DNA of 62,000 nt from Glandiceps talaboti (GCF_964340395.1 NC_135559.1:19750650-19812649); one strand, 5' to 3'; counted from the stretch's first letter, positions 38,929 through 53,414 are shown. The notes: generated by a model from the letters alone, not told the origin. A program made the numbers and translations.

Positions 38929-41900
38929 CGGATCTGACGGTACTGATCTGTCATAACAAATGAACCAAAAAGTGTACAATTTTATAGTCATGTCACGTAC
39001 TTCCAGGCATGTAATGTTGAATTAAACTTGAACCTGGTTATTGACTATTGTCTTGCAATACAAATCAACTTGATCGCTTTACGAGAAATCGTAGATACGA
39101 GACGATGTGATGACCCGCTTTATGGCGTGTCACATGTTCATGTAGACTGATGTATAAATATATATGTATGTGTAGGGTCATGGGAGATTTCTCTTGCCGA
39201 ATGATTCTCAGAAACTAAGTCTTTTGTGTGTATTAAACATTGTATTCATGTAAGATCTACATCTAAAATATGTGTCTATATGATTATTTCGTAATGATTA
39301 TTATCTAATGGCGTTATAATATTTTATTGGAAGAGTTTGTATGTTAGAAATTTTAAATATTTTATCATATTTTTGACATTATCACTGTGTAAATATATGA
39401 CTCAAAAGTTAGTCGAGTCTGTATATCGTGTTGTGACACATCCTACATTAGGCTTACAGTGAGAACGTTAGCTGTACGATATCTGGCTAAGTTTTTGTGC
39501 ATACATAATGTGCACGCACTCAAGCTTACGTATAGTGTGCACATCACGCGCGCATGTGCGTGATACGTATTCTATAATTCAGAGAAATGCAACAGTAAGG
39601 GTTAATTTGTATGTAGTAAACTTTTCAATCGCTTAGCACTGCTAATTGGTCAATATGCAGGTACAGATCATAATACACGTACGGTTTTACTTTATTTGCT
39701 TATTATTGCGTCGTCAGGATTCAGCCGGTGTTTGTTGTTTCCATGACGATACGGCAAAATATAGCGATTGTCACAGTTGTTAATTTAGTCCAAAACTAAC
39801 AATTTCATTATTTGATTTGAATGTCTCAATATAATCAGCTTAAGTTGATGATCTTGCCTCTTTTTCATAACCTTCCTTGGGGAAGTGACCCCATGTTGCC
39901 GTCAAGGGGTGGGATGATCTGTAGCACCTCTCGCTTTATTCATGGATTAATTCCAGCGTTTCTAATCTCATCTATGATACAGTCAATCATGCGTTGGTGT
40001 ACAGGTGTGTTTCATATTACATAATGATTTCACTACATTGATGCCTAACCGTGATGGTTTGACTTTAAACGTAATATAACACGCGTACTTTATTAGTGGA
40101 TACATCCTCCCCAGGCTGGTTTGAGGACAATGTCTGGTAAGAACTGAATATCATGCTTTATCCAGAGAGACATAAGCTTATTGTTAAATTTATTTGTTAA
40201 AACCAAATACTTGACTCATCAGAATTTGCTGTCGAACATGTCAAAGTATTCGTCTTTACTGAATAGCTGTTGTAATACAGAGGATCAATTTAAGTCTAGG
40301 GTTGAATTCTATGTCACGTCCTGTTTGTAATTTATCAACTTAATTCCGTTGCGGTCACGTAATCGCATTTATTCCGGCAAATACGAAATACAGCTTGCAA
40401 GATTAAAACGTTTAAGCCATAAAATATTACCTTTACCCATTTTACACTTAATTGAAAACGAAGGTTTGGTATTGTTGTAGGGCGTATCTTATTGCAGAAC
40501 CCCGTCTAGCAATCGAGTTAACCAATTCCATCGAACATATAATCTTTCCGAAGGCGATTTATGCTAACAAAGCCGTGTAGTATCTGGAGAGGTGAGCTGG
40601 TGACGTTGATAGCTCAATCGCACGAAACGAAACACAATATTCTGAAAAGATCTGCTTTCATTCCGGAACAGACAGCTAGTTGTAAATAATAGACTGACTC
40701 GGCAACATTTAGTCCGAATCCTCTGAGAGGCATTCCCTGTTGGCAGATAATCAAAAGTTTGACCAGGAAATCGCTAGTTACACAAACAACCAAGTGTAAT
40801 TATCGAACCTAGAACGCTCTCATTCTAATTCTGGCCCATCTTTCCCTGTCAGTCAATTTACACACATATTGTCTTTTTGTGTGGTGATTCTAGCATCACA
40901 CTATAAGACAATTTCCCTCCAAAAAGTTGACCACAAATTTTCGCTTCGTCGAATTTTACGCGGTATAAGTGTTGTCAATCGCACAGTAAAAGAATACGGC
41001 AGCGTGCCAATTACTTTCCGATTTAAATAAATCCGAATAATCGCAAAAACTAATTGAAAACAGTAACTTTCGAACTTTCAGCTAAAACCTTCTGTGTCGG
41101 ATAAATTCTGGAGTTAAGATGGGATTGATGCAAGGCTTACTAAGTTCAAAGTATCAAAATTCAATCTGCATTCGAATTAAACGGAAATGCCCATGGATTC
41201 ACATTTTCAACCTAGCTGTCGGCCGAGTAAAACCCAATGTCGACAGTCTTGTAAAAACCGAATACCCCGACGACATTTGATAGTTTTCTGCTTTTGCTGA
41301 AGTCCCCGGTGGTTCGCGTTATAAAGAAGAGTTTTTCCGGCTGTGCCAATGGGGGCCATCGCTCTACGTAGCCTTCGTACCTTAGGGGCAACTTCATGTT
41401 TCCTTTCTTCTTTTCATTGAATTTTATCAGAACTCTTGACTAATTACGCTCCATTCAATGTGCTGTTTGTTCAGTTACATTATTACGCCACTCCTCCAAT
41501 CTAACACTACGCTAAACTCTTTCGATATTTAAGGTGTTAATTTGATATTCACCAGACACGTATGTTGATGACTGACCTGTCAGACGTGAAGCCTCCCACA
41601 TATAATGAATGTTTCATTCGCACACGCTAACATCGGGGTAGATGAAATGTTTGACCAACCATAGTTTCACCACACACGCTTAAATCGGTGACGTCACTTC
41701 CTCTTTGGATGTTGTCATTTTTTTATGCAACTTGGGCATCTGTACCGGTGTTTTAAATCCCTGCAAGGACAAAGCATAATTTTTGTTTTACCAATTTTAT
41801 GTTTTAATCAACGCATTTTGGTACATTTCCTATTGGTGAGTATAACCTTAAATACTTATCCAGAATGACACACGGCTCCCCAGTTTGAACAATCATGTAC

Positions 41901-42918
41901 ACGTCGTTTTACGAACGCCACAGATTCCGACGTTTATACTTGCTAGAAAATCAGCTCTATATCCATGCAACGACGAGGAGTTTTCCCCCCAATGTTGACG
42001 TCATCAGTGCAGCTTGATCATGAGTCACCTATATACTAATTTATCATATTTTGCCACAAACGCAAGGTACTGTTGTTTTAGGGCCTATTGAAAGTGTCAC
42101 CTGCTGAAAATGTTAAGCTAAGCATGATACAACGAGTTGTCAAATGATGATCCCGGCCAACAAACTGATGCCGACCGACATCAATCAGAAATACTGAACA
42201 TCAGGATAGGCATTGACATATCTGGGTATTGTTGAGAAGTGAAACATACCTAAGGCTTAACAGAAAGCAGTCACTACAAATGACTTTATTGAAGTGAAAA
42301 AATAACAAGATGTAGGGAATACGAACGCTGTCAGGTAGAAAGCGAACGATGCACCTTTCTTCATATAAAACTGATCTTATAAGTATCGAACATACGGAAG
42401 AAATGAACGAACTAATTTCTTTTGATAGTGTTCTATATGACCGCTTTCATTACGCCATTGTCTAAATTAGTGATGACCGATTTCATTGTTCGGTTTTACA
42501 AAATTACCATTCGAGACTTTTTTCTAGACAATTTCCAACTTGATACCTAAAACTAACAACTCTGATTTAAACTAGCTTATCCTTTGTGTTTGGTTATCAG
42601 TGGACGCATGAAAACGTCACCATCGAGCGATATCGGCTAAAAATAATCTACGCCTACTATATTTTAGATTCAAGTTTTCGCGAGGAAAATATATCGTGAT
42701 AAAGTTACATCGAAAGTGAATCTAAGCTCTGACTCACAGCAGGTCACTTGACAGGCTTTGAAAAACATTGGTTTCATTTTTTATGCCACGCCAGGAAAAT
42801 TGTAAGAAACGTGCACTTACATGATTTCACAGCTGCATGCAATAGTCTTGTATGGATTTATACACTCATAGATTGATTTCCCACGTTTGTGACTCGGATA
42901 CATATATGACGGTTCCTT

Positions 42919-42981
42919 CTTTGCTCTCTCTCTGTCTCTCTCTTTCTCCCTCCCTCCCCCCCCCCTCCCTCCCTCCCTCCC

Positions 42982-43022
<41 letters not shown>

Positions 43023-43060
43023 TAAAATCAGATGTCTCTCTCTCACACATAAAATCAGAT
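42919..43060. repeat. (CT)n and (CCCT)n tract with 30-bp duplication
   Basis: CT repeats with a C-rich centre (42947-42985; G-quadruplex pattern on the minus strand), then a doubled CACACATAAAATCAGATGTC block at 43013-43062. Confidence 0.85.
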
Positions 43061-43775
43061 GTCATAAAAGAGAAAATAGACCACATGTTACAATGCTACA
43101 TTAAATGCTACATTACTGAAAACACAAAAATCGCGAAACGAACTGGAAAGTTTCTTAATAGTGTCAAACGTTTACAGCCACTGTTCACACAAGCTATCAA
43201 GCATTAATATTGAAATTTCATATGAACAAAGTCAATGACTCAAACCAGTAGTATTTGGCACACTAAGTTTGTAATTGTGATATCATAAGTTTTATCGACG
43301 ATTGAACCATAACTCACGTAATATTATATACAAAGACTGTCGTAAAATTGCGTTAATCATTACGGTAACATATCTTTAATTTCCAATAATAAGTATACGC
43401 CAACACACGCTAGTGTCTATACAGTTGCCCAATAATCATACTACGAAGACTTTCATCCCACGCTAAAAGCGACTAGATTCAGCGTATACACAATAAAACA
43501 GCCACGAGGTTTTCATTTTTGCCAAATACATCTCACAAAAATAACGATGTCTTGCAATAACAGCCATGTTTGCCTCGCAGGCATTACCTATTGTGCGAGA
43601 CACGCCACCTGTTCTTTTATCATGCTGTGCAAAGATGCTGCATAAATGGGCTGACTGTTCGCTCTCCCATTCAGCTGGTCACACGGTCTTGTTTTCCCCA
43701 GGTCATCTTTTTTGACTTGAAATTGTTGGTGTCAACGTCAGCTGACATTGCCTAGCTAGATCACCGCCAGCTCTT

Positions 43776-43806
43776 ACGATACGATACGATGCAATACGAT
43801 GCGATA
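43776..43806. repeat. (ACGAT)n short array
   Basis: About six ACGAT/GCAAT-type pentanucleotide units. Confidence 0.8.
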
Positions 43807-44335
43807 TCTTTTATTACCCGATCAAAAAGAGAAACATGACATCACAAACGTAAATAGGTAAGAAGCAAACAATCAGATCGGATAACAGGAGTCAGAAAAT
43901 GGCGATGTTAATCGTGTCTGATCCCTGGAAATAGTAAATAATGGTACAAGTTTAGGGTGTAAATAAATGTACACAAAGTAACTCTACCCTGGTTCCCCTC
44001 CCTTCACCCCCATATATCTCTTTGACCGACAAAATACAAGGAAGGCATTTATTACATTAAAACTTCGATCCTCCTGAGATATATGTAGCAAAAACAACAT
44101 CAGAAACATAATCTAAGATATGTCACAGATCGTTGATGTGAGTCTGTGCACAAATGATGGCCAGGGTTGTAGTTTCTCATGGATCACCTAACATACATCT
44201 ATCACTGTGTAATTATGTCTATCTGTATATCTGCTCATCCTTATATTCTCAGAGTTAACATGTTTCTTTGCACGTGTTTTCTTTGTCTATTTAATTGTAA
44301 GTTTGTTTGTGTGCGTGTGCGTGTTTTTTTTAGTT

Positions 44336-44695
44336 TGTGTGTATGTATGTATGTATGACATGTATGTATGTATGTATGTATGTATGTATGTATGTATGTA
44401 TGTATGTATGTCGGTATGTTGGTATGTATGTATGTATACATGCATGCATGCATGCATGCATGCATGCTTGTTTGTTTGTTTGTTTGTTTGTTTATTTGTT
44501 TGCTTGTTTGTGTTTGCCGAAGTGTTGTCACGGCCTTGGAAACACTGCTATAAATACACCTGCCAAGGATGTATTTTGCTGTTCCACGGCTTAATAATAG
44601 GTAGTTTCCGACATGACATCATCCGTGACTGAGAAGAGCTAATAATTTCAAAATAGCTGAGACTTACCAATCTAACAGATAGGATTATATCAGAC
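44336..44695 (+). repeat. Dispersed repeat family V, copy 2
   Basis: (TATG)n, (CATG)n and (TTTG)n head at 44336-44512, then the same body as at 28.5 kb (GCCGAAGTGTTGTCACGGCC ... AGCTGAGACTTACCAATCTA). The two copies differ by few substitutions, so they are recent relative to the other families. Confidence 0.75.
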
Positions 44696-44979
44696 TATTA
44701 TGTCAAGGAAAGCTTTATAAGATGTGCCAATATGTGAATACGTGAAAAGGATTTATTAAAACAAAATCCTAAGTCCAAAAAGTATTGTAAAGCTATTGTA
44801 AAAGTATTGTCAATTGCAAAATACGTATTATGTTAATGAAAGTGGCATGTATGCAAATTATCAATTAAAAAATTTTGGTGAATCGAAAACATGTTTAGAA
44901 AGTACGTAAAGAGTGTAAAGAACCAATGTTAACGATAGGATACTTAGTATATAGGTATAATATTGTTATAATGTTTTGA

Positions 44980-45105
44980 GAAGTGATGTAATGTGATGTG
45001 ATGTGATGTGATGCGATGAAAATGTGATGTGATGTAACATGTAGAATATATAATATAATATAATATAATATAATATATAATATAATATAATATTATATAA
45101 TATAA
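44980..45105. repeat. (GATGT)n and (TAATA)n arrays
   Basis: Two pentanucleotide-like arrays, 44980-45025 and 45045-45105, split by about 20 bp. Confidence 0.85.
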
Positions 45106-46422
45106 TTTGCCCTGCTAATAAAATACCACAGTTGTTAATTTTGATATAGACAATATTATGTGACATTCTCGACCATATCAAATGATTCTCAAAATAGTCA
45201 AGACTAAAACACTAAGGAGACACACACAAAAAAAGTATTTAGCTAATAAGTTTTAATTTTGCTTGGTCGCAATTTTCATATTGATAAATTTGAAATGCTG
45301 TGGACTGTTTTTAAAATTCCACAATATGTTGTCAATCTAATTCCTTTATCGTTAAATTTAATATTGATAAATGTGATATCGATTGATGCTGTTTAAAAAA
45401 TTCCATAATTACATAAACCATAATTACAGCTCGATATTTTACATTTTCCAAGAAATATGATACTGGAGAAAGTTATTTTAGTTGAGATGTTTATTCAAAT
45501 TCTTATGCAAATTTAGACCTTTTATCAACTTTCCATAGAAATTGCCAGTTATGATGTCAAATTATCATCACCATATGGGACCCGCATCGACACGAGTGGA
45601 AATGGAAAGTGGAAATTACACGTAGGTCTAACATTCAAGTTGGATGTCTACAACGTAGGGAAAAAACGAGCTTGCAAAAATGAACCTTATCTCCAGTTGT
45701 GTTCAATCGTTCGCACTAGTATTTATAGAGAAGATAGTCTGATTGAAGCATGCCGAGAGATAAGACGTGTTTGTTTTATTTATACATGTATGACTCAGCC
45801 GTCAAATCTATATATAAATATATCTTTCAAAGCGAGACTATACTGAAGTGAAGTAAAGGTAAAGTAATTTGTACATATACGGTCTTGCTGAGTTAAATTA
45901 AAAATCCGTAGCTTTGTCTGTAACCTGAAATACCACTGGCATGTTTAACAAAAATACACATGGGGGGACATCCTGAAGCTTCGTGGACTATGAGTGATCG
46001 TAAATGTCATTTGAAGCACCGCAAAAGAACTGAAACTCGATAGTTTACCAATTTGGCGGAGAAAATTAGTCAGCGACCTGCTAGACATTTATTTGTTACA
46101 TGTAATGAACGATCGGCTGGATGCTCGTACAGAGACATTATCCAAACTGTGCCTAAAATGGATATAAATGTTTGTAAAAGCGAATAGCTAGATGAATGCC
46201 TTGATAACTGCCCCATGGACGACTCCTTCCATTTATTGACTAACACCAACGTGTCCGCGAATGCAATTTTGAATGAGTGTCTCGCCTCCAGCTTTCCCCA
46301 TGATGATGTTTTCCTTTTAGCGGAACTAGATTTGTTCATTACGGGAAACATGGCGGGGAAAGTAGCACGTGTAATGCAAACAGCGTTCAGCGGTATCAAA
46401 TCTTAGTAACCTGCAGGGTATA

Positions 46423-46858
46423 ATAGTGTGTCTTCTCGTCTTAAGAGACGAGTTATAGACGTGCGTAAATTAAACCCGAGGACGAAAATGTTAGTTCTGA
46501 GCTAACGTGCACAAATTGTGAAAACACTATTTCGAATGTCTTCTTTTTTTGAAGATAGCGCGACCCATGATCCGCGCCTGCCGCAGTCAGCGAGTCGGGT
46601 CAGTTCCGGCTTCTTTAATTTATGCAGATGTACCTTTGAGATAGTGTGTCTTCTCGTCTTAAGAGACGAGTTATAGACGTGCGTAAATTAAACCCGAGGA
46701 CGAAAATGTTAGTTCTGAGCTAACGTGCACAAATTGTGAAAACACTATTTCGAATGTCTTCTTTTTTTGAAGATAGCGCGACCCATGATCCGCGCCTGCC
46801 GCAGTCAGCGAGTCGGGTCAGTTCCGGCTTCTTTAATTTATGCAGATGTACCTTTGAG
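46423..46858. repeat. Perfect 218-bp tandem duplication
   Basis: Unit 46423-46640 is repeated at 46641-46858 with no difference that I can see. The unit is more GC-rich than its surroundings and holds two small hairpins (CTCGTCTTAAGAGACGAG and GTTAGTTCTGAGCTAAC). Function unknown. Confidence 0.9.
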
Positions 46859-47166
46859 ATCATTGAGTACAAAATCGAACGAAATCTATACTCAATATAT
46901 TATTATATTGCAAAGGAAATTAACCACTTTAACTTAGCAATCATTTAGTAAGTGTAGAATAGTCTGACAAATCGACAAAAATAAATAAAATCAAGTTCAA
47001 TCTGCTGATTTCAAGGTAGTGTCTAAAATCGTTCAGATGTCAAGAGACTAATTTGCATATCATCTCTAGTAAAATAAACGATATCCGGGAATCATTCCAA
47101 CGTTTTATCGGTACCCAAAATTTACCAAGACATGTAATAATTTTGATTATAGCGTTCGTCGGCGTA

Positions 47167-47534
47167 TTGAAGGTGGCCATAAATGGATTAGGATTGGGTA
47201 TGTATTTTTGGAATTTTAATTTATAAAAGAAATGTATCATGGCGTCGTGCTTGTAAAATCAATGTGAAACAACATTCACCAAGTCCTTGTTTGTAACTCA
47301 ATACAGTGCTAAAAGCTAGAACAATGTGTAAAAAAGGTTTATTATTTTACGTACATTAGCAAACATTTTAGACAGTTATCAGTCTTTTGCAATGTTTTGA
47401 GTTATACACAAGGACTTGGCATAATTATGTGTTTTCCCATTTAGTTTTCTATTAGGAAGCCATGATAAAATTGTTGTATGAATTATAAATCCAAAATAAT
47501 TATTACTCAACCCACACCCACATGATCATTTTAA
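47167..47534. mobile_element. TTAA-ended MITE family M, copy 4 (368 bp)
   Basis: Left end is degraded (TTGA, one extra G before GTGGCCAT), right end is TTAA. The interior keeps CACCAAGTCCTTGTTTGTAACTC and its inverted partner GAGTTATACACAAGGACTTGG, plus the shared AGGAAGCCATGATAAAATTG block. Confidence 0.7.
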
Positions 47535-48439
47535 GGTATGAGTATGATCTCGAAAATTTCTGTGGTATGACTAGAAAATGAAGCAATGTCACAGTGATGG
47601 GATGTGTTCAATACAAAAAGAATTGAGTTTATCAAATGCATGCATATTAATGGAGGTTTTGTCGTTCAGTGTCTGTGACGTTCCGTACCGACTCGTGGAT
47701 ACTAATAGTATTTTGAAGCAGGGATTCCGTTGAGACATGGTTAATAGTCATCAGATGATTTTGATAAGCAGCACATGGATGAAAAACCTCAATTTCATAC
47801 ATGAATCGTTTAATATTTTACAGGTGAAATGACTCGTAAATAAATTTATGAGACTACGATTGATAATAAAGTAGTTCCACTGGTTTACTTACCTAAGCGC
47901 TTCCTTCTTCTTGCGTCATCACTTGTTCACATATTGTCAATATTCAGAACAAGTGAATGAATATTTAGAAGGTACACTTTCGGACTTGACTTACAAAGAC
48001 AAATATTCCATCTCTTCCAAAAGTAAGAGTACTAAATAAAATGTGGGTTTTTCAATGACAAATAAAACACAGCTACATTAATTAAAGACTAAATGGGATA
48101 TCAATTTTAAAATTAAACTAACTTGTTACCATGGTAATCGAGGTCTCGGTTTACATGATAGACATTTTACAGAAACTATTGCAATATTGTAGATCACACA
48201 AGTGGGTTATAAGGGAGCCTCTGTCATGCAGATATAATCACCCTGTAATCAAGATAGTGAAAACAATTGAATTCACCTAAATGTTCTGAGCAAGACATTC
48301 ACCAAAGTCATCATTTTAAGTCACCAATGTCATTACAAAATGCTACCCTACTGTGAGTGCAACTAAAACATCGTCCAGTCAATAGCTTATATAATAATAA
48401 TGTTGATATTTTTTTATATTTAATTTTACAATTTTTACC

Positions 48440-48740
48440 CAAGGCACTGGTCTATATCGACACAACGGCCATTCCTACTCCCTCAACTTCCTGGGGAGCA
48501 TACAATCCATTGCAGCCTTTATAAGTGCATAGGATTAAAAAATTCACATTGCAACCTCTATCCTACCCAGTCCCCAATTATACAGCTGGGTTGACTGAGG
48601 CACAATCGTGGTTCAAATCTTGCCCAAGGACCTAAGCCATTCAGAAACAAAGGACAACGACGGGACCCAAACAAACCTAGTACCTGCGACTTTCAGATGC
48701 CTAGCCGGCACCTTTAACCATTTGACCATAATGACTCCAC
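48440..48740 (+). repeat. Dispersed repeat family D, copy at 48.5 kb
   Basis: Shares the ordered blocks of the 11.1-kb copy, including GGTTCAAATCTTGCC near 48613. The far end (48690-48740), read on the minus strand, looks like a decayed tRNA 5' half (TATGGTCAAATGGTTAAAGG), so a tRNA-derived SINE is possible. The family is not named with confidence. Confidence 0.55.
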
Positions 48741-49376
48741 AAATATCAACATGTCGTGACAATTATATAGTAACTGTTTAAGTTTGTGTCTATCTTAGTA
48801 AACCGAAACGTCGGTTGGCAAAGTAGTATGTTACAAGAGCTACCCGTTATTATATATTGCAGACATGGCAATCGGAGACTGACGTTTCGCCTATTTAAAG
48901 TGTTGCAAGAATTATGAGACATAGAATGAATTTATAATTTTTGACCTTGACAGTTTGCGCCAATAAAATGTTATTATCATGATGTCATTTGAGAATTAAA
49001 TACAGAAAAAAAATAGCAACTGAATATATACAATCAAAGTCCACAAATTATGCATGGAATGTGCCTGTTTGCTGGTTTACGACATTAGTAAAGTTAGAAT
49101 TGAGTACATGAGTGACGTTTTATCGTCCGTATGTTAATACAGATGCCAAGAGGGTGTTTCGGCATAGTCTTTCAGTAACAGTAAAACACTTAGAAAATAC
49201 ATAGCGAATCTCAACTTTGACTCCAGAGACAGGACGAACAAGATTTTTCATTATCGACCTTTTACTTTAAGAAATTATTTAGCGGTGCCTGAAATGGACA
49301 ACGAGTAATAATTAATAAAATCATTTGTTTGTCACGCTCTATTCCAATTTCAATAAATCAACGACGAACTTTAAGA

Positions 49377-49529
49377 ATGACCCCAGAGAAAATTGCAAAG
49401 CAAATTATTCATATGGTATATAATTTTCCACTTCAATGGACGATTGAAAATACCCAGATGGTTGATTATGGGCATTGGTGTGTTGTTTATATGTTCGAAA
49501 TGTACGGAGATCAACTTTATGTTGATTAA
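49377..49529 (+). CDS. Doubtful short open frame, 50 aa from its first ATG
   Basis: The reading frame is open from 49293 to a TAA at 49529 and its C-terminal half (MTPEKIAKQI..., ending GDQLYVD) has protein-like composition. No family is recognised and no clear splice acceptor is seen. It is listed only as a candidate exon fragment; chance is a fair explanation. Confidence 0.15.
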   Translation: MTPEKIAKQIIHMVYNFPLQWTIENTQMVDYGHWCVVYMFEMYGDQLYVD

Positions 49530-50450
49530 ATCAATTTTGATTAGATTTCAGAATTTATCATAACACGATTTACATTTTGTGAAATGTCAATAAAATAGAA
49601 TGCCTTCAAGTCAGGTAGAATCCCATGGGCAATATTTGAGATATTTCTGATTCAATTGTCCATGTTTTTCGACATATGGGAAGAAGATCTTGTGAAAATA
49701 TGAATTTTAAGAATTTGCCTGTTATTTCGTACCGAATTGACAGTATGCAGCAAAATACTACACGCAATTAACAACACGTGAAATTTTCCAAGATGCTTCA
49801 TTGCACATGTAAGCAAAGTTGAAACTATGCAATATTATTGAACAAAACAATCCCTCCCCTGCTGAGATTTTGTAAATTCTGAAATGTTTTTTGTAACCAC
49901 TCGTTCTTTAAAACGCCAAGTTTTGATGGCACTTTTGAGATTGTACAAATGTGTCATTGACACTAATTAGTGCATACCTTATGTATTCACACTTATGTTA
50001 ACCTAGTACTGTAAGGGCAAATAAACGCAAATAAATGTGAGGTTCCGATTACATATCTTCTTTTTTTTTTAAAAAAGGTTATGAATTTATGCATCTTTCA
50101 TGCACTTTTTACAATAACTTACACTTCGCTGTTAATGGCCCACTTCTGAATACAGTACGAAACAAAACAGAGTAACATCATGTAATTAATGCAGCACAGC
50201 ATATTACTACGAATATTAAACAAAGAGAGAATAAAACTATAAAACTAAACAGGGCATATCCGACAAAGTAAAACGAGACAAAATGCCACACACGACCACG
50301 TCAAAGAGCTGCACATCACATCAAAGAGAGGCATGACACAACTCTAGCTAATTACCTTGCTCTACTATAGCGAATAGCACACCATAGACAATGGACCGGA
50401 GGTCCTTAATTGTCTATAATATCGATATCATACCACCACAGTATTAAAGT

Positions 50451-50785
50451 GACCTGAACTATAGTCTAAGATCCATTTAATGGTCTGAGCTATGATGTAA
50501 TACCCCTATATAGGTCTGAACTATCATCTAATACCCCTATATTGGGATGAGCTATGATGTAATACCCCTATATTGGGATGAGCTATGATGTAATACCTTT
50601 ATATTTGTCTGGGCTATGATATAATACCCCTATATTGGGATAAGCTATGATGTAAAACCCCTATATTGGTCTAAGCTATGACGTAATACCCCTATATTGT
50701 CTGCGCTATGATGTAATACCCCTATATTGGTCTGTGATATGATGTAATACACTATATTGGTCTGTGCTATAATCTGAGACTCCTA
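50451..50785. repeat. 31-bp minisatellite, about 11 degenerate units
   Basis: Consensus unit GAGCTATGATGTAATACCCC followed by TATATTGGGAT. Units differ by substitutions and small indels and lie head to tail without spacers. Confidence 0.85.
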
Positions 50786-53414
50786 GTGTCTGGAATACCA
50801 TTAACAACATATGTACCAATCACCACTTTAAACTTATAAAAAAGTATATAGATCACTCAGATGTAAACACTCCACCATCACCCCCACCACCCACCCTCCT
50901 CTCCAAAAGACAACACATTCATCACATTAAAAGCAAACCCCCTTGCACACCACAGTGTAACAAAGCAGAGCAAACATGCAGCCGGCCTTCCGTCATACCT
51001 TTTCTTTTAAATCGCTAATTTCACGGTTGACTTATCTAAAAAAGGACAAATCACATCATGAGAATAAACCAGTTCATCATCGATGCTACGTCCATATCAC
51101 GATCACAAACATGTCGACGTCTCACTCTAATTGACTCTTATTCTCGTTATTGATACGTGGACATCACGTTGATAACTGGACCCTGGGTTTCGCAGCCATT
51201 ATCGACACATTATGATAGAATTCATCACCTGCATATACCTACACGTGTGTTAATTCACAAACTATTAGAGGGTATACAGTTGTTATCATCGAGACATCTA
51301 ATGATTTCTGTACGGTCAAAGACGACGTTGTGAGTGTGTCTGCCGTAGATTACATATTAGATTTCATCCACGATACTGCTATCTCCGGGAAAAGAAAGTG
51401 CGCCAAATCATCTTTTGTAAAATTATTTTTGAAATATCTCGTCTCATTTTGAGACTAGATTCAGATAAACTTTATTTGTCAGCACATTTGCTATTATCTG
51501 TATGTCACTTTTTAAACCTGTATCAAGAACTTTGCATGCCTACACGCCTTTCTAAAGCAAAGACGTCGAAAACAAACATTTTGTTTTGCACTTTGTCAAA
51601 TAAATAACAAAATACATTAACGAATTCGAAGCAGTAGGAATAGTGTATGTCTTGGTAGCGTGATATTGTCATATACGTACATACATGTACATAGAGTAAA
51701 GACAGAAGATTGATTTTAACGAAGACTAATGTTGCCATAATTAATCATTTTATAAACATCTTTCACCCCTTTTGCCCTTTCAAAAATGGTGTAGGACTTT
51801 CTTTTTCAGTCTCCCATGGCCTTTTTTGTGAAAAATGAATGACAGCGCGGTGTGACCATTATGTTCCTTTTCAAATTGAATCACTTACTACCGGAAGTTA
51901 AAATATTGAAAAATAATTATATGCATTTTTTATCGTAAAGAATACACAATCTTCCTATTCCTAATTAATTCTGAAATCTGTTGGATGATTCTCCATGTGC
52001 CAAGGGAAAGATCTAACTTCAGTTTATCATATATTGGATGTTCAAAATGTGTACGTTTTATGGAGATTTGTTCACGAGTTCAGCAAATGAATATTAACCT
52101 GTACAAAGTATGCATTTAGTCACGGTGGTTTCAGTTGGTATGAAATATTAAACATGAAATGTCTTTAACCTTTTTTGACCTTTATCATATTGTTCATATC
52201 TCAGTTGTGTCCTGTGTAAGTAAGTGATGTGTCTTACAAAGGATACTCAGCCATCCATGCCATTTCTTTTGATATTGCAATGTTACATATAGCCCACTGA
52301 GTTTGTGATTTCCATTTGAGAATGATTTGAGTCAATACTCGAAACAATATGTAGAATATCCTCTATATCCACTGTTGATTGATTCAATTATCGAGTTTAA
52401 TGCGAAGTGAAATTTGAATTGCCTTCCAAAGCGACGGCATATTTGTGACGCTAAATCTCCACTGAGACTTTGGACTTTTTTTCAGCAATCTTCGATAAGG
52501 TTATTTTAATAACAGTGTGAAACCTCGAAGGATAAACACAACGTAAACTCACGTCTGTGCTGTTGAAAGGTGTGGATTTAGTAAGGGCACGAAGCTAATA
52601 TACCGCCTGATGTCGAACAAATACTATTACATTTTGGTTAAATAAAAACTTTAAACCCCTAAACAGTATGATTGGGTAGATTGAAAGGTTAGTTTCTCTA
52701 CTTTATGAAGAGAAGGCCGAAAGATATTATCCATTACTATGAAGGACAATACACGGATTTAGATAAATGGTGCAGCGACCCTCAAGGAATTCAATAATTT
52801 TTCATTAAACTGCACATTCCTTTATTTTCCACGTTTAGACCGCAATTGTCGGGTGTATTGAAAACCTGTGATGACCACAGCTGGTGCTAGTTATTACAGG
52901 TTTAAATAACTGTCATCACCCGTAGAAAGATTTATATGTGTGGATCAACATTTTTATTGCATTTATGACTCAATTACAATCATTGGTGTACACTACATTA
53001 ACTTGTTTTGCAAGCCATTTCAAGGCAACCGTTGTTCGTTTGTAATGTATAAACAGATTAGGTGAATAAAGATAAATAATTTCTGTTGCATTCACAATTT
53101 ATGTTACGATTGAGATAAATTGATGGACTATAAATGTGACATTTAATTGTACAAATTATTCTATTAATGAACAGCAACATAACTTCACGATAGTGTAGTG
53201 CAGTAATGTAACGGTGTTAATGTAGAGTTATTGCATATACACTAAGTCAACATCTATTAATAGTTATTAACTGTTTCCCATATCCGCATGAATAATTAGA
53301 ATTATTAACACTTAATCAAAAAGAACGAAGAACGTAGAATGGTAAGTTATGATCTTAATGCGCAATGATTTATCTGTTAGTAAGTGTAGATTCTCGATAA
53401 TTTAATGACATATA

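Larger units (their letters stand above)
38929..44335. other. Non-coding stretch
   Basis: No open frame with recognisable features; only the CT tract at 42.9 kb and short arrays. Confidence 0.5.

Noticed and set aside
46070-46406. Opposing 109-codon (minus) and 63-codon (plus) frames next to the 218-bp duplication
   Set aside because: Both strands open over the same GC-richer DNA; no way to favour one, no motif.
48600-48640. tRNA gene from the B-box-like GGTTCAAATC
   Set aside because: No acceptor stem or A box at proper distance; the block belongs to dispersed repeat D. No intact tRNA or rRNA gene was seen in the window.
50451-50785. Regular repeats that might suggest a CRISPR array
   Set aside because: 31-bp units are contiguous without unique spacers, and the genome is eukaryotic.
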